Below, piece by piece: positions 23,414-35,190 of a stretch of DNA of 64,000 bases. Position 1 is the first letter of the stretch. The number at the start of each line of letters is the position of its first letter. The stretch spans positions 144,653,741 through 144,717,740 of the forward strand of contig CM041465.1 in NCBI GenBank assembly GCA_023213395.1, written 5' to 3'. The position numbers and the translations under genes are program-made. The stretch comes from Cycas panzhihuaensis. Lineage: Eukaryota; Cycadophyta. Below the pieces are notes generated by a model, which was given only the letters and a program-made list of their open reading frames with translations, was not told the origin of the DNA and did not search any database.

Positions 23414-23499
23414 TGTTGGAGCGCGTGACGCTAACTATCACAAGAAAGTCCTCTTCCGAAATCACCCTAGGGCTTTTGGTGTAACGGCAACCTGTGACA
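23414..23499 (+). repeat. TRIM 5' LTR, 86 bp
   Basis: TGTTGGAGCG to CTGTGACA; paired with 23650-23735. Confidence 0.93.
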
Positions 23500-23649
23500 A
23501 GTGGTATCAGGGCGAACAGGGTTCAAAACCGGTCTTGTGTACCGCAGTAGTACACCTGGATATCCGTGAAGGCGTTGTGTCCCGCCGAAGAACGCCGTGG
23601 TGGACATGCCAATCCGTGTAGGTACAACCGACTCCTTGTGACGGGGGAG

Positions 23650-23735
23650 TGTTGGAGCACGTGACGCTAACTATCACAAGAAAGTCCTCTTCCCAAATCA
23701 CCCTAGGGATTTTGGTGTAATGGCAACCTGTGACA
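23650..23735 (+). repeat. TRIM 3' LTR, 86 bp
   Basis: TGTTGGAGCA to CTGTGACA; preceded by the purine tract and followed by target duplication TATGG. Confidence 0.93.
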
Positions 23736-24092
23736 TATGGGACCCACTTGAATGTGGGACATAATAAACGTACAATACTAATATTCCAACACTCCTCCTT
23801 AATGCACATTTGGGTTATATGTATTTATAATGCTTTGTCCTTAAAATGTCTTGAAGATGATGTCTTTAACTTGATCATTGTCTTCAATATTGTAGTGATG
23901 TCTTTGCTTTAAAAAGATGTCTTCAACTTGGATTTCATCTTCAATTCTGTACTGATGTCTTTGTTGTAGGATGATGTCTTCAACTTGATTTTCGTCTTCA
24001 ATCTTGTAGTGATGTCTTTATTACAGTAGCTCTAGCGAGTACACATATTGATTCTTCAACAAACCTGGTTTAACCTGATTTTGATGTAGATC

Positions 24093-24805
24093 CTATAAGT
24101 GACCATCTTCAAATACAACTTGCATGTCATTATTATCCTATATAAATTCTTGATCACCATATACAATAGTAATCTTTAGAGCCGAATCTTTATCAGCTTG
24201 TATACTCTTTGAATTTGACTTAATGCTTAAAGCAGGAGCATCGTTTAGACTTGAATTAACACAAGACTCATCTTCTATATGATCATTATATTTATATTAA
24301 TTTCCCTTGAAATAATAATATCATCTAAATAAATCTTTATCGATTCATCACTCTCAACATCTTCAATAGTAGCTGTAGTCTCATCAATATATTCAACCAT
24401 AATTTCTTTACATTCAGTAGAAATTTAATCAGTACTCATACATTCTTCATCTTGACATATCATTTCATCAATGTCGATAATACTCTCTTCATTCATTTTA
24501 CCTATATCAAAACCATCACAAATATTATTTGCCTTTTCAATCATTCGTTGTATCTATTCAAGTGTTTATTTAAATACATCCTTTAAAATATCCCAAGGTT
24601 GTTTAGTAGTACTTTCCTGATGAATCTTAGGAATAATAAAATGATATGCAAAAGGAAGATCGTCCTTGTCTAATGCAGCAAGCATCATGATAAATGTCTT
24701 TTTTTCTTTCTTCTCAAGCATTTGCTTTTGTTCTTCATCCTTAGGAATATCATATCCACCAGTAACAAGTTTTCACAAACCTCTAGCTATGAAAAAATAT
24801 CTCAT
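24093..24805 (-). pseudogene. Decayed copia-type gag, copy 2, minus strand
   Basis: Counterpart of 2305-3018, starting at the equivalent ATG at 24805. It keeps the same general protein pattern (acidic C-terminal region, EKANNICD-like motif) and in-frame stops, some shared with copy 1 and some its own. No zinc knuckle. Not functional. Confidence 0.6.
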
Positions 24806-26167
24806 TTTAATTTCTCAAAAGAAATAGTTTGTTCTATTACACTTAGGTATCAGAAGATGTGAATCCCTTAAGTAATATTCATTTGTCTCATGAACATATA
24901 TGACAACGTCATTTTTTTGCATGATTGTAAGTGTACCTTCAATTAATATCCCTTTTTTTCAATCAACAAACTTACTTAACATTGATAACATGGCCATTAA
25001 TAAATCTCAACAAACTTTCTCATGTCTCATGTCCCTCACATCATTAACTTCATCATCACATCATTGCCTTATGCATCTCTCATATTTTGAAATAGTCACA
25101 TACAACGAGTATCTGAAACACTTACTTCACTATCAAATCAATGCCTAAACCATATACATTTCATAGAAATCATACATGCCTAACGCCACCATTAAATCAT
25201 CAAGACACATCGCATTTCACTTAATTGATCAAAACATGACTCATGCCACTACATTATTTAACAAAAATTTCTTCCCTACAACTCAGGTATCTTCAACAAA
25301 ACTCATCATTCTTTCCTATTTAGTTAATTAAAAAACACACCATCAAACATGCCTCCTTTGAGTCTCTTTTTGCCCAACAGTCCTCTTTTTTATTTTTTAT
25401 GCAAAGAACACACAATCACCTTTCAAAGTCCTCATGTAATCACATTATATTATCCACACCTTATTATATGAACACATGCCAAAAAATGTACCATCGCTAA
25501 CATGCCACCCAAAACCACATCACCAAAAAAATGTTCATCAAAGAGGTAATCTGCTGCTTCATCTCGCCCTTTAGTCAACTAGTAATAATTCACTGTTTTG
25601 ACTACTCTACCCATCAAACTCATCCATGTATTTACATGTAATATAAGCTTCAAACCATCACCTCGTCACCTATATCACCCAACTCACTCTCTTATATAAT
25701 CACATGCTAGAGAGCCTCATATCGACTATCTCTCATGTAAAATGCATATAAGAGATCATGCAATTGCTAATTCAATGCTAATACTTACTTTTCCACTAAT
25801 AAACCACCTAAAAATCCATCACCATACTTGAGCCAAGATGCTTAAGTTTATTACTAGCCACTTAATACAATAACAAGGTAATAACCCCTTAATATCAAAA
25901 GGTGGTTCAATAATAAATCAAAGTACCTTGAGATATCAAGGTAAAATGGGCGATTGATATATTACACCAAAAAATGTGACATTGTAAAATCAAAATCACT
26001 CAAAATATATCAAAATAAAATTAATATACGATGTACCCGATTTCAAATATATAACAAAGAGCAACAGTGAAATATTAATATAAGGATGAAGGCATCAAAA
26101 TGCCATTCAATATGTGAATTGAATAATATGAAATGGCAGCGGTGCAAATCGAATAATATCTACAGTG

Positions 26168-26168
<1 letters not shown>

Positions 26169-26240
<72 letters not shown>
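26169..26240. repeat. (TA)n(GA)n microsatellite, copy 2
   Basis: About 38 bases of TA then about 34 of GA; length variant of 4385-4446. Confidence 0.95.
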
Positions 26241-26244
<4 letters not shown>

Positions 26245-27379
26245 CAACATATAATCACAGCAGGCAAAATTGCATTCACACGCCACTTATTGGCGATAAT
26301 TTATATTAATTGCACTACTGAAATGTTGAAACACATCAATGCAAAATGAGCAGCAATAGACAGGGCGAACATTATATACACGGCTGTAAATAATTATCAT
26401 CATGGGCGAACTGATTTATCTCATCATGCAGATAGATATTCAACGGGCGTATATAAGATTCACGGTGGGTGATTAATATTTGAAGTAATAACTTAATATG
26501 TATTAATATATGACTGGAAAATTTGATGGCTACGTTATAATGCAGAGATTAAATCATACAGGCGAATTGAAAAGAATACCTTACATCTGTGATCCCTTGC
26601 GCTACTCCCTTACATCATTGAATTTGGTGTTTGCAATGCTCATTTGCCTATGACAAACTTCAAATTTTATCCATATTTGCATGTTATTCTTGCAGACTCC
26701 AATTTTTCGATGTAGGTTCGCCTCTATAAATCTGCAAGATGTATATATATCTTCTGTGGCTATGAGATTTGGTGTCTATGGCATCCTGATGCTCTAAAAA
26801 AAAAATAAATAAATATTGCTAGTGAGTAGATCGCATGCATGAATCTCTTCTACGACTCAATTGATGTAAGTATGGTTACACATATGTCTTCCTTCACACG
26901 GGACGTATAAATTTCATGAACGACATTGAAGTGAACCATATGGAAGGGCCACAATCTTATCTCATAGGTTGCTCAAAGGCTTATTATTTTTGCAAGCGAT
27001 TATTTTCATGAATAGTCTTAAGCACAAGAAAAAATGGCAGATAATTTCTCTCCAGTGATCTTCACACGTGCTAGCAGATACAAACCAATAGTAGACTCGC
27101 GACAATGACAACTTAGGATATTGCACAGAATAAAGCAGTTAATATTTCACAACAAACATGTGTAGGGTTTCCATGACAGGAATCACCCAAATGGATAATG
27201 AACCAACGAACGGATTGTAAATGGGTATGTCTCCTCTCTCAAAAAATGATTAAGATTTTTGTCTCAAACAAACCACGAACTAAATAAAGATACCACAACA
27301 AATTACAACAAACCACCTATAATAAACACATCGATAAGGTCTCCAAAGAATCTCACATAATCTGGAGGCTCTGATACCA

Positions 27380-27613
27380 TGTTGAAAAACATAACCTACA
27401 CAAAAATAATATTCTCAAAATAGAAATAAACCACCTTAGGATTAAATGGTACCCTTAAGGTACTTCAAATTGTATTAACACCAACAAAACATCTTTACAA
27501 TAGATATTGCATATGATACACTATATGTGTATTTATAATACATGATATGATAGTGTATATGGGACCCACTTGCATGTGGGATATAACAAATGTGCATTAC
27601 TAATATTTCAACA
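27380..27613 (-). repeat. 5' LTR of TR-GAG element, copy 2
   Basis: 234 bp, TGTTG...CAACA on the plus strand, with the initiator-Met primer site (minus strand) directly to its left at 27365-27379. Confidence 0.85.
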
Positions 27614-30600
27614 TCTCTCATCTTTATTTCAACTTGTTTTTAGGTTTTCGGTAGGATTACTACTTTGATTATAACTATTCCATTTGCCTTTGCACATATT
27701 TATTATTCCATGATTGTGCCAACACTCCCTTGTGATGTGTTGTTTTATATTGTATATATCATGCCATTTCTATTATATCATTTTATAAATTCTCCTTTGT
27801 ATGAGTTTGTGTTTTTATTTTTTCATTTTATTTGGGTCACATAAGCTTGCAATTTCCTAAATATTCTTCTTTTATGGAACTTTTGTAAGTTCCTTTAATT
27901 ATATTTTCCTACAATGGTAGCCTAATAACTTTCTCATTCTTCAATTTTAAGAATTTGTTTCACATTTTCTAGATGGGCACATTATCTCATTGGTTTTCAT
28001 TTGGCGTCCTCACATGGTAATAAAATTTTGGAGGATATCTAATTAAAATTTAATGCATTATAGTAAGCACAAATGATTTTTTTTTAAGCAATTGACTCAA
28101 TTAATATTTTTAAGCATACGCAATGGTTTTTGATGACTTTACATTATTAATTACACTCAAATTTTAATAAAATGTGATAGTGTGATATTATAAATGTATT
28201 TAGTTATACCATTTTTCATCTTTTCCTTTCTTTACAAAATATAATAGAAATACAATTAAAATGCTATAACAAGAAAAATATGGAGCTTTTTTATATGCTA
28301 TTAAAAAAAAAAAAAAAAAAAAACTGAAATAGCTAACAAAATAAAAGAGGTTTTAAATGTAAATATAGTCTATTAATGTTTGAAAGAGTTGTACATTTTA
28401 GTGCATAGTCAATTTCCACTTTGAATGACTCACAAATACCTTCTGAACTACTATAAATTAGAGAATATAATGCAATTGTAATAAGTCTAAACTAAGTTAA
28501 ACTAAGGTGCAAAATGACTCAACTATCGTAAAATATGTTCAAAATTTATCCTATATTCTAAATGATACATTTGTTAATGCAAAATTTAGTAATAAATGGA
28601 AAGCATCATTGAAAGTTTTTTTCTTTTTTTTAAATCACTTCTTAGTAACACTAATCCACATTGATTTTAGTCTAAACTCCATTAATTTGTATGAGGCCTA
28701 TTTGAATAGGTTTCCTAGCTCCCATTAACATGAAATTTTATGGGTATTAGTTAGCATCAAGTAATATACACAAAATATCACACTTCTGATTGAGTTTACT
28801 AGAGTTTTCAGTAAAAAAACATAGAAAACCAACTTCTAAAATGTTGAAAATGAGTTGTAGGTACCATTATATGATTATACCTAAAAATTAGAATACTGAA
28901 TTAGAAATATAATTTCATTCTTATCTAGAAGACATAAGTACCTACCCATGAAATCTGATGAAATTACTAATGTAAAAGTATGCAAAGATAGTAGTTTATA
29001 GGGTCCATAATATTATTAATACCTGAAGGTTGAAGCATCAAGCTTGAAATGTACTTTAGGAAATATGAAATAGATTTATTTATGAATTTTTCAAGTCAAA
29101 ATATAAGCCCATTTATGGTTTCTTAATGTTTTGTTGACAATAATGTGCTTGGAAGTGTTGAAAAAGTAAATTGTGGAGATGTGTTGATAATGAATGGAGA
29201 TGGCTAATGCTTTTGATAGTGGAAATACCTATTATAACTTGTAAAATAAATTATGGATGTAATCTTATAAATAATAATATAATTTATGAAGGTAGTAATA
29301 TCTCAAATTATTTTTTTGAAGAAATAAGTCCAAAAATAAGATTAAGCAAGTTTAAATATACAATGGCATTTGAAACTAATGTATATTTATGTATATAAAA
29401 CTAAAATATAAAAAATTGATGATTGAATACATCTCTCAAAATTATTGGAAAAAATATAATTGAGATATTTGTACCTAATTAAGGTATAATAAATTAGGCC
29501 TCAATATACATCACTTTTCATTATGATGCAAGAAAAAGAGACATAACATGCATGAGTGAAATTGAAATGGTCAAAATGGTTATGCTAATATAAAATAAAA
29601 AGTGATAAACATTATACATATAGTGTGACCAATGTATAAAAGAGTATAATTTTATAAATATTTAAAAGATGCATTCTAAATTAGAAAATCATGTAATGTT
29701 TTAAATAATGAATTACCTATTTTCAAAATACAATTATGAACTACAAGTGTAAATGATGCTTAATATTAATAATAATAATAATAATAATATAATGGTATGA
29801 ACATTAGAGAGGGGATCCAAGTTTGTAGAAAAGTGTAATATCATCAATAATAGAGCACCTACTTTTAAAATTAAGACTTGGATTTGAATCATGGCGAGGA
29901 TTGGATCTAAATCAGGGGGAGATCTATGTTTGAATTGTGGTAAAAACATTGTATGTTTAGTTATCATTGGGATGTTGGAATAACTAAATATCTAGAGTTA
30001 AATTAAGATGTATTCCATCCACTTGTGGCTTTTAAAAACCTAATTTAGGGTATATGTATATCAAAACTATGATATACCCATAATAACATAGGTCCATAAT
30101 GAGGAAGCCAATAAAATTTGGCATCATATTGGAAATGTTAAAATGATACTTAGCCCCTATGTCTTCACATCACTTGAATTCTGGCAATCACTCATTGAAG
30201 TATACTTCTCTCATAATTTCTTAATAATCTATTAAGTAGGAAGTGTTTAATGGGTTATTGTATTATTATGTTCATTAAAGAATTCTCATTTATATTAGTT
30301 TTAAGGTTAGAAAGATATGTATCTTTGGGCTTGATGTAGACTTATATCAAAGTCTCACATACTTGAGGTTCAATGACTTTGTCACTACTTAATGGAAGTA
30401 GAAATAAATGTGGCATGTGGAACTACATCTATTAATACCAACCTCTAAAGAACACAAGTTTCATGGGCAAGTACCTCACTGTGCATTATTAATAAAAAAG
30501 AGTATTCATAACACAAGATTTCCATGGTTTTAAAAAACTTAAAGACCTATTCCTTAGTTGATTTAAATAAATTAAGAGTTATACAAACCACTAGACTTAG

Positions 30601-31151
30601 GTGATAAATGATTTCTTAAATTTATTTAGTTTCTTGTAAATAGATTTTGGCTTCTTTTATCTCTTTGTATATGTGATATGTTAGTTTCTTAGGTAAGAAA
30701 ATTGTTAGAAATAGGTATTACTTTTTAAATTATAATGGAGTCTAGGAAATAAAGTTGTGAACAAGGTATATTAAAGAAGCCTAGGGACATGAAATGCTTA
30801 TATTTGGGTCTCTTCAATATTTGATGTTGATACTATCATTTGGATAAGAGAGAAACACATGATAGTATTCAGAGACAATTGAAATTTATTGGAGTAAATA
30901 AGATTATTCTAAAAAGTAATTATAATGGGTATACATCTAATTTTTTCTAATCATTGTGAACACATCACATGAGGAGGATTTTATTGACTAAATATTGATC
31001 CTTGTATTACTATAATTATCTCATAACTAATATGATTGAGTAGAACCTAGTTATTAATAACATTTTACTATCCTTCACCCATAAATTTTCTTACAAATTA
31101 CTCTTAAACATTACTCTTCTTATTTCTATTATAGGTTGCTTAGATGAAATG
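27614..31151. other. AT-rich spacer of the unit, copy 2, no gene seen
   Basis: Counterpart of 5831-9227. Differences of note: a 166-bp extra block at 27749-27914, a longer A run at about 28303-28322, and an AAT repeat at about 29763-29790 where copy 1 has a plain A run. No protein-like frames. Confidence 0.7.
27749..27914. repeat. 166-bp segment present only in copy 2
   Basis: Copy 1 joins GTTGTTTTAT directly to TGGTAGCCTA (at 5961); copy 2 has 166 bp between them. It is T-rich and shows neither terminal repeats nor a clear target duplication. Either a small insertion in copy 2 or, more simply, a deletion in copy 1. Confidence 0.85.
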
Positions 31152-31404
31152 TGTTAGAATAGCCTAGTTCATGCTTCTCTAAACATAATAGTAATGCACA
31201 ATTATGTGCAATTGTGTTATTATGATGTCAGTATTTTATGATAGGTCTCACACATTATCATATCATGTATTATAAATACACACGTAATGTATCATATAAG
31301 ATACCTGTTGTAACTATGTTCGAATGGTATTAATACAATTTAGGGTACCCGTGTTTTATTTTTATTTCTATAATTACTATTTTCTGTTGTTTTATTTTTC
31401 AACA
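31152..31404 (+). repeat. 5' LTR of plus-strand TR-GAG element, copy 2
   Basis: 253 bp, TGTTAG to CAACA, aligned with 9228-9480. Confidence 0.75.
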
Positions 31405-32131
31405 TGGTATCAGAGTAAAGTTAAACGAGGTTTATTCATTAGAAGGATTTGATCTGTTTAAGGTTCACTGACACATTAAAAGTTGTGTCAGTATTATGTG
31501 AGGGTAAAACCCTAACCTTGTGTAGAGATTATGTTGGTATTTATTTAAAGATTCATTCAAATCTTTGGAAGCTTACTTATTATTTATGATGGCATTGAGT
31601 GCAGTCAAGCTGTGATTACAAAAGATTAAGAGAGATGCAGTGTATACATTGCAGAGATTGTTGATGCATATTATACTTTAAAGAGACATGGATCTATATT
31701 TTTCGTTTGTCGCAGAGGTTATAGTTCACTGCTCGGTCAAACGAAGGTTGTGGGAGCATGGTGTGACACATGATGAGTGTTCACATAGAAAGACAAGAAT
31801 GATTACAAGTCAGTTGTCATAGACATTTACAACGTAATCAAAGGGTGGAGTTGGACGTAGAGATCATCAGAGATAATCATGGACAAGACTCTATCTTTGG
31901 AGGGCAACAGTCACGTAACATAAATTTCATTACAGACTTAGTAGTTCACTGTAGAGAACAATATGCAGACACCATTTCTTCGTAATCGTACACCCATGTA
32001 GTGGGTGGATAGTATATACGACTTATATAAGTGGTAGAAATGATAAGCTGCATAAAGATCACCCACGTGACAATTTATTTGACGATTAGTTTATTCTCAT
32101 TCGTTTTAATCATCGTATATTTTTGTATTTG

Positions 32132-32143
32132 ACACACACACAC

Positions 32144-32199
<56 letters not shown>

Positions 32200-32242
32200 A
32201 TGTGTGTGTGTGTGTGTGTGTGTGTAAAGAGAGAGAGAGAGA
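32132..32242. repeat. (CA)n(TA)n(TG)n(GA)n compound microsatellite, copy 2
   Basis: CA to about 32145, TA at 32149-32183, TG at about 32184-32224, GA at about 32229-32242. Same block order as 10220-10297; the TA and TG blocks are expanded, and CA is shortened. Confidence 0.9.
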
Positions 32243-32369
32243 AGAGTCATACGTTTGAGTTTTGCCATGAATAAATAATGTCTTTCATTTTTGATAAAGT
32301 CGAGCAACTTATTTAATCACGTAATGCGTGATAATTATTAAGGGATGATTGATTTAATTTGATCATTAC

Positions 32370-32372
<3 letters not shown>

Positions 32373-32417
<45 letters not shown>
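32373..32417. repeat. (TG)n microsatellite, copy 2
   Basis: About 42 bases of TG at the place where copy 1 has about 75 bases of TA (10422-10496). Confidence 0.93.
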
Positions 32418-32421
<4 letters not shown>

Positions 32422-33677
32422 GTCCATTGTGCCATCTTTTGTGTTTGATCTTTGTATCAACTCATTTGGCGATTATATTTCATATTGCGGTGAAGATTCT
32501 TATTACGTTGAAGAGAAAAATCCTCTCCATCTTGTTGATCTACCTTTGAATTCTTGCAATTATGGAGCATACTTATAGAATGTTCGTTGCGTGTTCTCTA
32601 TGTTTGCGACCTGTTTATGAAGAGTTATGTTTGGTCTTTCTATAAAGAGTGCTCCTACAACATTTAGTGCATCACCCTTAGCCACTATGTAGATACATTT
32701 ATTACTGTGTAAGGAGCATTTATTTGCCATCGCCTTTGTTATTAGATTTCCTATCACTTCGTCGCTCTACGTGAGTCATGCCTCTAGTTATCCAAGATCG
32801 TGGAATCAATCCATCAATTCGATCAATTCCACCACTAAATCATCTTTATAAATCGATCTACAATTAATTTTTTCACCTTTGTTTTGTGCCATTGACCAAA
32901 ATCTACGCGTGTAGGTTTGATTCTTTTTTTGATCTAGGGTTATTATTTTTTTCAAAAGGTTTATACAATTTAAGTAAATTGGATTATTTTGTAAAGTTTG
33001 GTGGCCTCCTACACCTTAGTCCTTGGTCATATGCAGAGTGAACATAATCAAGTGCTAAGAAGTAAAGAGAATAATACATAAAACCTCTTATAGTTCAGTA
33101 GCTGATCATATGGATAACTAAGATGATCAGGTGCTAAAAGCTAAAGGGGATAAAGCACTAACAATGTCAATTTGATTTTCATGAGATGTTTGTACATTTT
33201 CATCCATATCTTTTCAATCAGATGTCTATTTTTCAAACTATTTGAAGCGGTGGAATCTTGACTCAGAGCACTATATTGTGGAATATAAATTAAGGTAATT
33301 TGAAATTGTTTTCATAGAGATGTTTTAGCTCACAGTGGATGTATCATTTTAAGTTTTGTGAGAAATTAGTGCACCTTATTCTGGGCTATTTATTAATCAA
33401 AGAGCAAATTATTTTCAAGATTCAGAGGTATGTTTTTAAAGGTAATTTTATTAAAATTAATCAAATGTATATTATGCATTGTTGGAGATAGAAAGAGGAA
33501 AAAAATAGAGACATGTAGGTTGGTATGTAATATATTCTTAAGTAATTTACACTTATAATCATGGAGGAGAATAATGTGGTCATATATGTTCATCAGACAA
33601 ATGAATATTACCTAGGGGATTTACATCTTCCGATACCTAATTGCAATAGAAGAAACCATTTCTTTTAGATAATTAAA

Positions 33678-34283
33678 ATGAGATATTTGTTCATAGCTAG
33701 AGACTTGTGGGGATTTGTTACTGATGGACATGATATTCCTAAAGATAAAGAAGAATAGAAAAAGCTTAAGAAGAAAGACAAAGAGGCAATTATCATGATT
33801 CTTACTACATTAGATAAAGTTGATCTTCCTTCAACATATCATTTTGTCATTCCTAAGGTTTATCATGCTAGTACTACCAAGGAAGCTTGGGATTTTTTAA
33901 GAGATGTATTTGAATAAACTGCTAAAGAGATACAACAGATTATTGAAAAGGCAAATAAGATTAGTGATGATTATGATACAGGTAAAATGAATGAAGAAAT
34001 TGTTATCGGCATTAATGAAATGGTATGTCAAGATGAAGAATGTATCAATAGTAATGGAGTTGCTACTACTATTGATGATATTGAGAGTGATGAATTGATA
34101 GAAGTTTATTTAGATGATATTATTGTTTCAAAAGAAATTGAATATGAATTTGATGGTCCTCTTGAAGATGAGCCTGGTGATTTTTCTATTTTGAATATTA
34201 ATTCAAGTTCAAAGATTAATAAAGATTTCACTCTAAAGATTGAAGAAATCATTGTTAGATATGTTGATCAAGAATTGGTATAA
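33678..34283 (+). pseudogene. Decayed copia-type gag, plus strand, copy 2
   Basis: Counterpart of 11757-12326 with the same two internal stops and the same frame. The last open part (33987-34283) is 98 codons, 12 longer than in copy 1 because the stop after KVE in copy 1 is a lysine-isoleucine-glutamate-glutamate context here. Several amino-acid changes separate the copies in a way that suggests no selection. Confidence 0.65.
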
Positions 34284-34322
34284 GATATTGATGATAAATA
34301 GGTTGTATTTGAAGATGGTTAT

Positions 34323-35190
34323 TGTTTTTCGGTTATCGAGAATGGGCATGGGTGACTCGACTCAGGTAAGTTTAGGTATGCTTCTACCCCTACTCTTGTC
34401 AGTTCTAAAAAGGGTTGATCAAGGCACTTTATCTATGTTACATTCTGATTGATTGATTGCATGATCACTATATATTATTTGTCTGTTCATATTGTATTTT
34501 AATACTCAGCCTATAACGATCTGGGATACACATCCCATGGCACTCCACAAACCTTCGCTATGTCTCCATGACGTCCCCAAGCACTGTTGCCTCTTGCAAC
34601 CCTTATCACATCATTTACTGGTGTGACATAATCCCTCGCACCTCCCCTAGGCCTGGTCATCGCCTTGCATATGCCTTTTGATACTTTTTGGGAGTTTTTG
34701 GCCGTTATTTCCTGCTTGTTATAGTTCCTTTAGGTCCCATATCCTCCTTGCTACTTGGATACTATAACATGCTCCTTAGGGTCTAGGATTCCCCCCTTTT
34801 GGGAACTTCTGGGCTCCCCCACTTTCGTTTTTCCCTTCCTTTTGGCTACACCGAGGTAAACTTCATAGTACCACTACAAGCTTCGCGGTACCACTAAGTT
34901 TTCCGCGGGTCGACTGTTCGTAACTCTTTTTTTTAACTGGCCATAGCTAATTTCGCATTAATTACAAAATTACCATGTGTCAGTGAACTGATTCCTGCCC
35001 ACGACGAACCCTAATCGGTCGTTGAGATAGGGTTGGGTTTAAAAACTTAAAATTCACTTCATTTTGTCTCTCTCTCATTTATTTTTCTCTCATCTCTTCT
35101 CTAAAAGTTCTGAAACAAGTCTCAACTCAACTATACTCACTCCACCTTCCAGCTATTAGCCCCCATAGCTCAAGAAACCCAGATTAAACA
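34323..35190 (+). repeat. Solo Tat-type LTR, copy 2
   Basis: Counterpart of 12402-13275, about 868 bp, same junctions. Similar to the Tat LTR at 51801-52666 but more diverged from it than the two solo copies are from each other by eye. Confidence 0.75.

Larger units (their letters stand above)
23414..23735 (+). mobile_element. TRIM (miniature LTR retrotransposon), 322 bp
   Basis: Two 86-bp LTRs (23414-23499 and 23650-23735), both TGTTGGAG...CTGTGACA, differing at four positions by hand count. A primer-binding-like site TGGTATCAGGGC starts three bases after the first LTR (one change from the initiator-Met site). A purine tract GACGGGGGAG (23640-23649) directly precedes the second LTR, which fixes the plus orientation. 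The 5-bp target duplication TATGG lies at 23409-23413 and 23736-23740; copy 1 shows the single-copy target in its LTR at about 1965. The 150-bp interior encodes nothing recognisable. Size and layout match the TRIM class, close to the smallest known kind. It must be mobilised by enzymes of another element. Confidence 0.93.
23231..27613 (-). mobile_element. TR-GAG element, copy 2, with nested TRIM
   Basis: Counterpart of 1788-5825. The left LTR spans 23231-23791 because a 322-bp TRIM plus 5 duplicated bases sits in it; the right LTR is 27380-27613 (234 bp). The right target duplication has decayed from TCTCC to TCTCT at 27614-27618. A good polypurine tract is visible here on the minus strand (AAGGAGGAG next to the left LTR, about 23792-23800), better than in copy 1. 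Confidence 0.85.
31152..34322 (+). mobile_element. 5' part of plus-strand TR-GAG element, copy 2
   Basis: Counterpart of 9228-12401: LTR 31152-31404, primer site TGGTATCAGAG at 31405, gag remnant 33678-34283, and the same abrupt end at the Tat-type LTR. The junction is identical in both units, so truncation predates duplication. Confidence 0.75.

Noticed and set aside
23414-23735. CRISPR-like or satellite repeat pair
   Set aside because: Two repeats with TG...CA ends, primer site, purine tract and target duplication are explained fully as a TRIM; no array of spacers.
23507-23809. 100-codon minus-strand frame across the TRIM
   Set aside because: It spans TRIM interior, LTR and flanking DNA; an artefact of the insertion.
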